Below are positions 56,182 through 64,000 of a DNA stretch of 64,000 nucleotides, piece by piece. The stretch is taken from the NCBI GenBank assembly GCA_030536255.1, contig JAUNQI010000005.1:34190-98189 (forward strand), written 5' to 3'. The position numbers and the translations under genes were made by a program. Source of the DNA: Eubacteriales bacterium (GTDB taxonomy: Bacteria; Bacillota; Clostridia; Oscillospirales; Oscillospiraceae). The notes under the pieces were generated by a model. The model had not been told where the DNA came from. It saw nothing but the letters and a program-made list of their open reading frames with translations, and did not search any database. How positions within the stretch are numbered: position 1 is the stretch's first letter; every line of letters starts with the position of its first letter.

Positions 56182-57572
56182 GAATTATATAATGACAGGA
56201 CGCCCTTGTAGGTCATATAGCAGTCAAGCTTTGACACAACTTCAAACGGAGCATGCATACTGAGGACAGGAACACCAGCATCGATCGTATCGATGTTTCT
56301 GTCCGCCATATACTGGGCGATCGTTCCGCCGCCGCCCTGATCGACCTTACCGAGCTCGGCAAGCTGCCAGATCACGTGGTTTTCATTCATAACTTTTCTG
56401 ACGAAGCCCACGACCTCTGCCGATGCATCGCTTGTGCCGGACTTTCCGCGGGCTCCCGTATACTTGCAGATACCCATACCGTAATTAATCCGGGCGTCAT
56501 TCAGCTTTTCCGTTACTTCCGGATAATTGGGATCCGAAGCTGCGCAGACATCCGCCGAAAGGCAGAAGCTCTTTTCCAGGCAGCGTCTCAGCTCAACATT
56601 CTGGGCAACACAGAGATCCTTCATAAAGGTCTCAAAAGCTCTGCTCTTCATTCCGGTAACGCCCATGGAGCCGATCTCTTCCTTATCGGCAAGAATGCAG
56701 ATACAGGTTCTTCTCGGTGTCTTTACCTCAAATATCGCTTTCAGCTCGGCATATGCGCAGACTCTGTCATCGTGGCCGTAGCCGCCGATGAGAGATCTGT
56801 CAAGACCGATTTCGCAAACGTCAAACGCTGGGACAGCCGTAAGCTCGGCAGAAAGGAAATCCTCTTCAATGATCCCGTAGGAATCATTCAGAAGACTCAG
56901 GACAGCAAGCTTGACCTTATCCTTTCCTTCGTCATCATAAGGAACAGAGCCGATCAGAATATTCAGCCCCTCACCGGTAATTCCGTCCGCAAGGGTCTTT
57001 TTCATCTGGTCTGCTGCAAGATGCGGAAGAAGATCCGTAATAACAAAGCGCGGCTCTCCCGGATTTCTTCCGATCACAACATCAACAGAGGAGCCATCTC
57101 TCAGGCAGACAACGCCATGCAGCTCAAGAGGGATCGTAACCCACTGGTATTTTTTAATTCCGCCATAATAATGCGTCTTAAAGAAAGCAAGCTCGTCCGT
57201 TTCATACAGAGGATTCTGCTTCAGATCCAGTCTCGGTGCATCGACATGCGCTCCGGCAATCACAGCTCCCTCTTCCAGGCTTTCCGACCCCATTACGGCA
57301 AGCATCAGGGCTTTTCCCCTGTTATTGAAATATACTTTTTCACCCGCCTGAAGCTTCATTCCGGGCTGAAACTCAACAAAGCCTCTCTTTTCGGCTTCCT
57401 TCACCGCATTGGAAACCGCTTCGCGCTCCGTTCTTGAATTATTCAGATATTCCATATAATCCGCAGCATATTTTTCAACAGAAATTCTCTCTGCGGTATC
57501 GATCAGCTCATAACCGTTTTTACGGGAATAAAACAGCGTATCCCGAATCTCTTCCTTTTTCTTATCCTTCAT
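56178..57572 (-). CDS. M18 family aminopeptidase
   Basis: The 464-residue cytosolic metallo-aminopeptidase has AGAHVDAPRLDLKQNPL (zinc His and Asp), DKEEIGSMGVTG (catalytic Glu), and the ending SMHAPFEV with the last zinc His. Removes N-terminal residues, often acidic. A GGAGGAG ribosome site precedes the ATG. It overlaps the upstream fusion gene by 11 bases. Confidence 0.93.
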   Translation of the reverse strand: MKDKKKEEIRDTLFYSRKNGYELIDTAERISVEKYAADYMEYLNNSRTEREAVSNAVKEAEKRGFVEFQPGMKLQAGEKVYFNNRGKALMLAVMGSESLEEGAVIAGAHVDAPRLDLKQNPLYETDELAFFKTHYYGGIKKYQWVTIPLELHGVVCLRDGSSVDVVIGRNPGEPRFVITDLLPHLAADQMKKTLADGITGEGLNILIGSVPYDDEGKDKVKLAVLSLLNDSYGIIEEDFLSAELTAVPAFDVCEIGLDRSLIGGYGHDDRVCAYAELKAIFEVKTPRRTCICILADKEEIGSMGVTGMKSRAFETFMKDLCVAQNVELRRCLEKSFCLSADVCAASDPNYPEVTEKLNDARINYGMGICKYTGARGKSGTSDASAEVVGFVRKVMNENHVIWQLAELGKVDQGGGGTIAQYMADRNIDTIDAGVPVLSMHAPFEVVSKLDCYMTYKGVLSLYNS

Positions 57573-58809
57573 TTTCTGCTCCTCCGATCAAATTATTCAA
57601 CAGATCCAATACTTTTTTCCTGTATTCTTCAAAGGTTCCGTCATTGCCTATTGAGTACATTGTATTCTCAGAATAAAAGGCATCCTCATGCTGCGCTTTA
57701 ATTCTCTTCTCCGCATCAAAGCGGGATAATCCGTCTCTGTTCATAATCCTCTGGATTCTGTCTTCCAGCGGTGCCAGCACCGAAACCGTGACAGAGCACA
57801 GCAGATCCGCACCGGAGCCAATCAGCTCAGAAGCGTCAATGACAAAGATTTTCTTTCCGTTCATTGCCTGTTGTCTGATCAGATCTTTTACCGCCGAAAC
57901 CACAAACGGATGTGTTACTTCATTTAAGCGGCAAAGCTTATCCGCATCTTCAAATACGATTCCGGAAAGCTTCTTCCGATCCACATGGACAACTCCGGAC
58001 AAAGGAGCTTCCTCAGAAGCCTCCGGAAAAGTCATTAATATTGCAGCATTCAGCTCCGCATTCTCCGCCAGCAAAGAATGATACAGCCTGTCACAATCAA
58101 CTGTGAAACAATCTTCTTTATAAACCTCTGACGCGAAATCAAGAACCGAAGTTTTTCCGCAGCCCGTGGGACCGGTCACGCCAATCACAGTCATATTTTC
58201 AGCAAGAGCGTCCGCTATCATCTCGTAAGGAAGAGCTCCCTGACGAAGGATCCGGTAAGGAAGCGTGTTCATTGCAATAAGGGTAGATTCCGTACCGAGA
58301 ACACATTCTCCTCCATCAATAATCCCGTCAATAGTACCGTCAAAATAGTTTAAAACCTCTGATGCGGATTTGGGACTGGGTTCCCCGGAAGGGTTCGCGG
58401 AAGGTGCCGCAAAGGGCACCGCTGCCTCCTTCAGCGCACTCAGCGTCGGCGCACTGTCCGGACACCGAAGACCGACTGTTTCTCCGCCGGCACGGACAAT
58501 CTCCGGCACAATGCTGCGGGAATTCAGAACGATTGTCAGCGGACCGGGCCAAAACTTTTCCGCCAGATATTCCGCATCCTGCGGAACGGGATCACAGTAA
58601 AACTTCATTGCACTTTTTCCGGGAACCATAAGCGACAAAGGCTTAACTGCAGGTCTTCCTTTTACTTCATATATTTTACGAACAGCCGCTTCATCCAGTC
58701 CGTTTCCGGCAAGCCCGTAAACCGTTTCCGTCGGAACGGCAACAAGACCGCCGTTCCGGATCAGCTCACCGGCACCGGGTTCTGAGGCTTCAAAAACACG
58801 TGTTTTCAT
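57562..58809 (-). CDS. Fusion of threonylcarbamoyl-AMP synthase (Sua5/YrdC) and dephospho-CoA kinase (CoaE)
   Basis: The 415-residue protein joins two enzymes. Residues 1-205 are a YrdC/Sua5 domain: GGLVAVPTETVYGLAG, KGRPAVKPLS, PGPLTIVL, VGLRCPDS, SANPSGEPSP and GTESTL. Residues 208-405 are a CoaE kinase: VTGPTGCGKTSVL (P-loop), TVDCDRLYHSLL, EVTHPFV, and the RIQRIMNRDGLSRFDAEKRI lid. So it should make TC-AMP for the t6A tRNA base and also perform the last step of CoA synthesis. No frameshift or stop separates the parts. It has its own promoter. Confidence 0.88.
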   Translation of the reverse strand: MKTRVFEASEPGAGELIRNGGLVAVPTETVYGLAGNGLDEAAVRKIYEVKGRPAVKPLSLMVPGKSAMKFYCDPVPQDAEYLAEKFWPGPLTIVLNSRSIVPEIVRAGGETVGLRCPDSAPTLSALKEAAVPFAAPSANPSGEPSPKSASEVLNYFDGTIDGIIDGGECVLGTESTLIAMNTLPYRILRQGALPYEMIADALAENMTVIGVTGPTGCGKTSVLDFASEVYKEDCFTVDCDRLYHSLLAENAELNAAILMTFPEASEEAPLSGVVHVDRKKLSGIVFEDADKLCRLNEVTHPFVVSAVKDLIRQQAMNGKKIFVIDASELIGSGADLLCSVTVSVLAPLEDRIQRIMNRDGLSRFDAEKRIKAQHEDAFYSENTMYSIGNDGTFEEYRKKVLDLLNNLIGGAENEG

Positions 58810-58823
58810 TATAATCTTCCATT

Positions 58824-58840
58824 CTGACGCTTTGCGTCAG
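58824..58840. repeat. Short hairpin in the leader of the fusion gene
   Basis: A perfect 7-bp stem (CTGACGC/GCGTCAG) with 3-base loop, ending just before the GGAAG ribosome site. May stabilise the mRNA or mask translation. Confidence 0.5.
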
Positions 58841-58866
58841 CCTAACAGCCTATGAAAATTTGAATT

Positions 58867-58896
58867 ATTATATCACAGCTTATGTAAACTTTGCAA
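58867..58896 (-). promoter_or_regulatory. Promoter of the Sua5-CoaE operon
   Basis: TTGCAA (58896-58891), 18-base spacer ending in TGA, TATAAT (58872-58867) on the minus strand. Confidence 0.75.
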
Positions 58897-58923
58897 CCTT
58901 AAAAGAGACCGAATTCGGCATTT

Positions 58924-58958
58924 TAAAAAAGGCAGACCGAACAATCTTCAGTCTGCCT
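58924..58958 (-). terminator. Terminator of the clpX-lon-engB-kinase operon
   Basis: An 8-bp stem (AGGCAGAC/GTCTGCCT, 58958-58930) with 13-base loop, then six or more T on the minus strand. Confidence 0.9.
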
Positions 58959-58985
58959 AAATACTTGAAACGCTCTGACAATTTT

Positions 58986-60107
58986 TTATTTATACTTATT
59001 GATACAGCTTTTTACGATCGCATCCATTGCGCCAAGCTTTGTCTGAATATCCTTCGCGAGGGCAATCTGGCAGCGCGTACGGATCAGGTTATGCTGATTC
59101 TTCTTCACCTTAAAATACTTGTCTCCGATGATATAGTCGTCCAGGAAACGGGTCGCCAGCTCACAGGTGATAGAAAAAGATGACAGCGCCAGTGTGTCAG
59201 CTTCCAGATCGGTAAGCGTTTTTGCTGTCCGGCTGAGGAAGCCGTCCGCAAACGCCCAGAACACGTTCAGGTCGATACCGGTCTTCGAGGTATCTTCCGC
59301 GTCCTCTTCCGTAAAGTTCGCTGCAAAACGGATTGCATCTCCGAAGTCGTGTCCGACCAGGCCCGGCATAACCGTATCAAGGTCGATAACGACAAGCGGC
59401 TCCAGCGTATTTTCATCGAACAGGACATTATTGATCTTCGTGTCATTATGCGTAACGCGAAGAGGAAGATTCCCTTCATTGTACAGATCGGTAAGTCTGC
59501 ACGCTTCATCCATTACAGAAAACAGATAATCAAGCTCTTCCCGAACTTCCTTCACCCTTCCACAGGGATCCTCATTGGCGTCCTTTATCAGCTTCTCATA
59601 GCGCTTCCGGGTATCATGGAAGTCCGGAATCGTATAAAACAGCTGAGATGCATCAAAATCGCTTAAGTCTGTCTGAAACTCACCGAAGGCTTTTCCCGCG
59701 TTTCTGATAATGTTTACATCATCGCATTTATCAAAGGTGACAGCGGGAATAAACTTGTAAATACGCCAGAAGCTGTCCTCTTCCTCGAGGTAGGTTTTCC
59801 GTTCCCCGGACACATCCGTATGATGAAAATGCATGCAAGTTTCACCCGGATGCTTGGAACGGATGTGCTCCGTCACCTTATCAATGTTACTCATCAGCTC
59901 ATCGGCATTCCGGAATGCGTACGAATTGATCTTCTGAACAAGATACGGCTTTACAACCGCCATCCCGGTTCCGTCATCGCTGATATAATTCACCTTAAAG
60001 GTTCTGTTTACATTGCCGTTCAGAATCTCCTCGTAGGAGAAGAACGGTCCGGGCAGATTAAAGGCTTTTCCGATCTGCTGTAGTTTTCTGGCTGTTATCT
60101 GATCCAT
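58986..60107 (-). CDS. N-acetylhexosamine 1-kinase-like phosphotransferase (APH fold)
   Basis: The 373-residue protein has the aminoglycoside phosphotransferase/choline kinase fold with THNDTKINNVLFD (catalytic Asp and metal Asn), and VIDLDTVMPG (metal Asp). This wording and length match NahK of bifidobacteria, which makes GlcNAc/GalNAc 1-phosphate for breakdown of mucin sugars. Specificity is inferred only. It is last behind clpX-lon-engB, with a GGAG ribosome site. Confidence 0.78.
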   Translation of the reverse strand: MDQITARKLQQIGKAFNLPGPFFSYEEILNGNVNRTFKVNYISDDGTGMAVVKPYLVQKINSYAFRNADELMSNIDKVTEHIRSKHPGETCMHFHHTDVSGERKTYLEEEDSFWRIYKFIPAVTFDKCDDVNIIRNAGKAFGEFQTDLSDFDASQLFYTIPDFHDTRKRYEKLIKDANEDPCGRVKEVREELDYLFSVMDEACRLTDLYNEGNLPLRVTHNDTKINNVLFDENTLEPLVVIDLDTVMPGLVGHDFGDAIRFAANFTEEDAEDTSKTGIDLNVFWAFADGFLSRTAKTLTDLEADTLALSSFSITCELATRFLDDYIIGDKYFKVKKNQHNLIRTRCQIALAKDIQTKLGAMDAIVKSCINKYK

Positions 60108-60131
60108 AATACTCTCCGATCATATCGAAAT

Positions 60132-60719
60132 TCACATGTCCGTAATGAATCTGATCAATTCATTGCGTCCTGTTCCCTTCTCTGCAGAGAAAGGAATAAG
60201 AATGTCTGTCTGCTCCATTGCAAGAACGCTGCGAATAACGTCAAGATTATTCTGTATTTCAGATTTCTTCAGTTTATCTACTTTATTGGCAAGAACTGCA
60301 AACGGCTTTCCCGATGACTTCAGGACGTCAAACATTCTGCAGTCATCTTCCGTTGGTTTGTGGCGGGAATCCACAATAAGAACACAGGAAGAGAAAAGGT
60401 CCTTCTCCGCAAAAAACTCCTCCATCAGCTTTCCCCAGCGATCTCGCTCAGACTTTGCTACATCCGCGAAACCGTAACCGGGAAGGTCAATGAAATATAC
60501 TTTCCCGTCGATAAGAAAATAATTGATATGGACGGTTTTCCCTGGTGTATTCCCGGATCTGGCAAAGTTTTTTCTGTTTAAGATCTGATTGATCGCCGAA
60601 GATTTTCCCACATTGGATTTCCCGGCAAATATCACCGCCGGGACTGAGGAATGTATAAACTGTTTTACGGATGCGGCGGATAGGACAAACTCCGCCTTAT
60701 TGAAATTAATACTCTTCAT
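60132..60719 (-). CDS. engB: Ribosome biogenesis GTPase YsxC/EngB
   Basis: The 195-residue GTPase helps build the 50S subunit. It has the P-loop GKSNVGKSS, G3 DLPGYG, G4 NKVDK and a C-terminal SAEKGTG. The start overlaps the lon stop by four bases (ATGA), a conserved Firmicute pairing. Confidence 0.96.
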   Translation of the reverse strand: MKSINFNKAEFVLSAASVKQFIHSSVPAVIFAGKSNVGKSSAINQILNRKNFARSGNTPGKTVHINYFLIDGKVYFIDLPGYGFADVAKSERDRWGKLMEEFFAEKDLFSSCVLIVDSRHKPTEDDCRMFDVLKSSGKPFAVLANKVDKLKKSEIQNNLDVIRSVLAMEQTDILIPFSAEKGTGRNELIRFITDM

Positions 60720-63124
60720 TGTCTGACTGTATGCCTGTCGTGCGTGCTGATGATCTGTGCGGTCTGTGCCGAACTGACAGACGGGATTACCTCCTCATTC
60801 GCCAGCGCATTTTCCAGTACGGTATCAACATTCACGGCAGTGATAAAATTCAGTCTGCTTCTGACGAGAGGATCGATCTCTTCCAGATCCGGCTCATTAT
60901 CCGCAGGAATGATCACAGTTTTCACGCCGTTTCTCAATGCCGCCATTGTCTTTTCGCGTAATCCTCCGATAGGAAGAACACGACCCCGTAAAGTAATCTC
61001 ACCCGTCATTGCCACATCATGCCGCACCGGTCTTCCGGTAAGAGCGGAAACCAGAGCGGTATAGATCGTTACTCCGGCAGAAGGACCGTCTTTGGGAACA
61101 GCGCCTTCGGGGAAATGAATATGAATATCTTTGTTTTTATAGAAATCGTGATCGATTCCCAGGACAGAGGATCTGCTTCTGAGACAGGTAACTGCCGCTT
61201 TGACGGACTCCTGCATCACATCCCCAAGGTTTCCGGTAATTTCGGTCTTTCCGGTTCCGTCCACTACCGCGGCTTCCACGTCAAGGACTTCTCCTCCGAC
61301 GCTCGTCCAGGCAAGGCCTCTGACAAGTCCGATGGAATCCGACTCACGAATTTCATCTTTTTTATACTTCTCAGGTCCGCATAAAGTTCTGAGATCTTCT
61401 CTTTTTACGTTCAGGCTCTTGAATTTCTTTTCCGCCAGACCGGCTGCAGCTTTTCTGCATACGCCCGCAATTTCACGCTCCAGAACACGAACGCCGGATT
61501 CCTTTGTGTAAGAAGAAATCAGCTCTCTGAGCGCATCATCGCTGATCTTCAGCTGAGCGGAAGTAAGCCCGTGCTTTTTCCGCTGCTTCGGAATCAGATG
61601 CTCTTTGGCGATCATTACTTTCTCTTCATCCGTATAGCTTGAAAGCTCAATGATCTCCATTCTGTCCAGAAGTGCCGGAGGAATCGTATCGGTCGTATTG
61701 GCTGTAGTAATAAAGAAAACATTCGAAAGATCAACAGGAATCTCCAGGAAATGATCTCTGAAAGCGCTGTTCTGTTCGCCGTCAAATGCTTCGAGCAGAG
61801 CAGCAGACGGATCGCCTCTGTAGTCCGAGCCGAGCTTGTCGATCTCATCGAGCACCATCAGCGGATTCATCGTTCCGGCCTGGATCAGACCGCTGACAAT
61901 TCTTCCCGGCATGGCGCCGATATATGTTTTCCGGTGTCCTCGGATATCCGCTTCATCATGGACGCCGCCGAGGGATACACGGACAAGCTTTCTGCCGGTC
62001 GCTCTTGCAATGCTCATGGCTACACTCGTCTTTCCCGTTCCCGGAGGACCCACAAAGCAGAGAAGTCCTCCCTTTACATCCGGAGAAAGCTGACGAACCG
62101 CAAGATATTCAAGCACTCTCTGCTTCACTTTTTCCAGGCCGTAGTGATCTTTATCCAGCACAGATCTGGCTTTCCCGATATTGATCGTTTCCTTAGAAAA
62201 CTTTTCCCAGGGGATTTCCAGACAGGTATCCAGATAATTCCGGATAACAGAAGATTCCGAAGAGCCGAACGGTTCTTTCTTCAAGCGGGAGGCTTCTTTC
62301 CGGAGTCTGGCTTTGATTTCCGGAGAGCAGGAAAGTTTTTCAATTCTGGAAGAGTAATCTTCCCTCTCTTCGAACCCTTCCTCCGCAAGCTCATCTTCAA
62401 TCGCCTTCATTTCCTCTCGCAGGAAATACTCTCTCTGGTTCTTATTGATGCTCTCCTGCGCAGCGTCATTGATCTGATGCTCAAGGGTAAGGATCTCGAT
62501 CTCACGGGCGATAATTTTCGTGAGATACTCCGCTCTTTTATAAGGACGGAGTTCTTCGAGGAGCTCCTGTTTTTCGTCAATACCGCAGAAAATATTCTGG
62601 GCTATTCCGTCAATTGTTCCGGAATCCGTACGGAACTGCATCAGCTCCGCAACTGCCTCCGGAGAGTAGTTTTCCGCCAGCTGGAGATAATCATAGTAAC
62701 GTTCGATCAGGTTTCTGAGGATTGCAGAACGTTTCGTTTCGCCTGTTCTTTCCTTCTTCTCTTCAAGTCTGGTCACTTCGGCAGTCCAGAGCTTTCCGTC
62801 ATACTGCATAACAGACGCTTCAGCTCTGTATAAGCCTTCTACCATAATGCGGCAGAGACCGCCGCCATGCGGCATCAGCTGCTGCTTGATTCTTCCGACT
62901 ACTCCGATATGATAAACATCTTTTTCTTCCGGAAAATCAATGGCCGGATTTTTCTGCGCGGCAAGAAAAACCAGACGTTCCTTTTTGTCCGCGCGGTTGA
63001 CTGCTTCAATGGACGGAGAGCGCTCTATTTCAAATGTCGTAACACTTCCCGGAAACAGGCTGATTCCGCGAAGCGCAATCATGGGTATCGTTATTATATT
63101 TACTTGTACAGGATTATCCGACAT
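60716..63124 (-). CDS. lon: ATP-dependent protease Lon
   Basis: The 802-residue protein has the N-terminal substrate-binding LON domain, a helical region, AAA+ with GPPGTGKTS, and the C-terminal protease with the Ser of PKDGPSAG (near 680) and the Lys in GGLREKTMAAL. It removes damaged proteins. Overlaps clpX by one base (TGATG). Confidence 0.97.
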   Translation of the reverse strand: MSDNPVQVNIITIPMIALRGISLFPGSVTTFEIERSPSIEAVNRADKKERLVFLAAQKNPAIDFPEEKDVYHIGVVGRIKQQLMPHGGGLCRIMVEGLYRAEASVMQYDGKLWTAEVTRLEEKKERTGETKRSAILRNLIERYYDYLQLAENYSPEAVAELMQFRTDSGTIDGIAQNIFCGIDEKQELLEELRPYKRAEYLTKIIAREIEILTLEHQINDAAQESINKNQREYFLREEMKAIEDELAEEGFEEREDYSSRIEKLSCSPEIKARLRKEASRLKKEPFGSSESSVIRNYLDTCLEIPWEKFSKETINIGKARSVLDKDHYGLEKVKQRVLEYLAVRQLSPDVKGGLLCFVGPPGTGKTSVAMSIARATGRKLVRVSLGGVHDEADIRGHRKTYIGAMPGRIVSGLIQAGTMNPLMVLDEIDKLGSDYRGDPSAALLEAFDGEQNSAFRDHFLEIPVDLSNVFFITTANTTDTIPPALLDRMEIIELSSYTDEEKVMIAKEHLIPKQRKKHGLTSAQLKISDDALRELISSYTKESGVRVLEREIAGVCRKAAAGLAEKKFKSLNVKREDLRTLCGPEKYKKDEIRESDSIGLVRGLAWTSVGGEVLDVEAAVVDGTGKTEITGNLGDVMQESVKAAVTCLRSRSSVLGIDHDFYKNKDIHIHFPEGAVPKDGPSAGVTIYTALVSALTGRPVRHDVAMTGEITLRGRVLPIGGLREKTMAALRNGVKTVIIPADNEPDLEEIDPLVRSRLNFITAVNVDTVLENALANEEVIPSVSSAQTAQIISTHDRHTVRQ

Positions 63125-64000
63125 CAGTTTACCTCAGGATTATCAGCTATCAATTGTTGCGAATTTCTGGTAATAAGCGGAGATGCGCCGTTAAGAACTG
63201 CATCTGCCGTTACCGTAACATTTGTGATCTCCGGATCTGACGGCACCGTAAACATGATCTCGTTCATAACACCTTCAACCACGCTTCTCAGGCCTCTTGC
63301 GCCGATCTTCATGGAAATAGCCTTTTCGGCTATTGCTTCCAGCGCATCCTTCTCAAATTCCAGAGATACATCATCAAGACGCATCAGCTCTTTGTACTGA
63401 TTTACCATAGAATTCTTCGGTTCCGTAAGAATTCTGATCATATCTTCTTTTTTAAGCGAATTCAGAGGAGCAATCACCGGAAGACGTCCGATCAGTTCGG
63501 GAATAATGCCGAACTTCAGCAGGTCATCCTGTTCAACCAGCGCCATCAGCTCTCCGACGTCACGCTCTTTGTTGCTCAGAACGTCCGAATCGAACCCGAT
63601 GGATTTTTTGCTGGTCCTCTTCTCAATTATTTTATCAAGACCGTCAAACGCGCCGCCGCATATAAAGAGAATATTCGAGGTGTCGATCTGAATAAACTCC
63701 TGATTCGGATGTTTTCTCCCTCCCTGAGGAGGAACATTCGAAACCGTTCCCTCAAGCATTTTCAGCAGTGCCTGCTGCACGCCTTCTCCGGAAACATCTC
63801 TCGTTATGGATGTGTTTTCGCTTTTTCTGGCGATCTTGTCTATTTCATCAACATAGATAATGCCTTTTTCAGCTCTCTCAACGTTAAAGTCCGCCGCCTG
63901 GATCAGCCTGAGCAGAATATTCTCTACATCCTCACCGACATAGCCCGCTTCCGTAACGGTCGTGGCATCGGCAATCGCAAACGGAACATCCAGCATCTTG
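63124..64000 (-). CDS. clpX: ATP-dependent Clp protease ATP-binding subunit ClpX, C-terminal part (cut by window edge)
   Basis: The frame is open to the right edge of the window, so the N-terminal zinc finger and Walker A are missing from view. The visible 292 codons contain the pore region ([10 protein letters not shown]), Walker [14 protein letters not shown], sensor region and IGF-loop-like KSIGFDS stretch, and the C-terminal small domain (ARGLRSVVE). ClpX unfolds substrates and feeds ClpP. Any clpP or tig gene would lie further upstream. Confidence 0.95.
   Translation of the reverse strand, partial: KMLDVPFAIADATTVTEAGYVGEDVENILLRLIQAADFNVERAEKGIIYVDEIDKIARKSENTSITRDVSGEGVQQALLKMLEGTVSNVPPQGGRKHPNQEFIQIDTSNILFICGGAFDGLDKIIEKRTSKKSIGFDSDVLSNKERDVGELMALVEQDDLLKFGIIPELIGRLPVIAPLNSLKKEDMIRILTEPKNSMVNQYKELMRLDDVSLEFEKDALEAIAEKAISMKIGARGLRSVVEGVMNEIMFTVPSDPEITNVTVTADAVLNGASPLITRNSQQLIADNPEVN

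Noticed and set aside
56253-57437. 394-codon plus-strand frame opposite the M18 aminopeptidase
   Set aside because: No family features and fully overlaps an established gene.
61751-62833. 360-codon open frame on the plus strand
   Set aside because: It is antisense to the well-supported lon gene, has no ribosome site or recognisable motif, and is an expected shadow.

Overview
The window reads as a chromosomal segment of an anaerobic low-to-mid GC Firmicute of the class Clostridia. The evidence is its gene set: NAD-dependent DNA ligase, RNase J, Mini-RNase III, RqcH, Asp23, ArgR, a SAM-I riboswitch ahead of metK, strong TTGACA/TATAAT promoters and GGAGG ribosome sites, and a biotin-dependent sodium-pump decarboxylase typical of fermenters. 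Species cannot be named from sequence alone. About nine tenths of the genes lie on the minus strand. I saw no rRNA, tRNA, CRISPR array, insertion sequence or prophage. Both edges cut genes: a probable mltG start at the left and clpX at the right.

Positions 1-16450 (minus) hold a long, tightly packed housekeeping run read from right to left: SAM-I riboswitch, metK, sfp-type phosphopantetheinyl transferase, lplA, asp23 (own promoter), nusB, xseA, xseB, ispA, dxs, tlyA, nadK, argR, recN, tyrS, prfC, sirtuin, tmk, mltG. Positions 16484-20460 hold ruvC-ruvA-ruvB, xerD and yajC, each set with its own promoter; ruvC looks leaderless and its promoter overlaps the xerD terminator. Positions 20465-28445 hold tgt, queA, a secreted protein, ligA, a PLP enzyme and murD.

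Positions 28468-30598 hold a plus-strand membrane protein of the alkaline phosphatase/sulfatase type, divergent from murD. Positions 30684-34320 hold oadA, oadG, a biotin carrier and oadB, which together make a sodium-translocating decarboxylase. Positions 34400-37181 hold xpaC-telA, a 57-residue membrane peptide and a YbaK-type deacylase. A back-to-back promoter pair then gives the plus-strand rpe-recR-rnj-arsC-like operon (37196-40538).

Positions 40600-50262 are a carbohydrate island on the minus strand: FGGY kinase, HAD phosphatase, class II aldolase and PfkB kinase in one unit, an RbsABC-type sugar importer in a second, and a second PfkB kinase in a third, each with a promoter and a terminator. 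The kinases plus aldolase suggest an imported sugar that is phosphorylated and cleaved to trioses; the sugar is unknown.

Positions 50263-58896 hold a Sua5-CoaE fusion, an M18 aminopeptidase, uppP, ftsK, mrnC and rqcH. Positions 58924-64000 hold clpX-lon-engB followed by a NahK-like sugar kinase. Nothing here is a proven new system. The most notable candidates are the terminator-embedded leaderless ruvC promoter, dif-like repeats beside xerD, the sugar island, the Sua5-CoaE fusion and the short membrane ORF beside telA.
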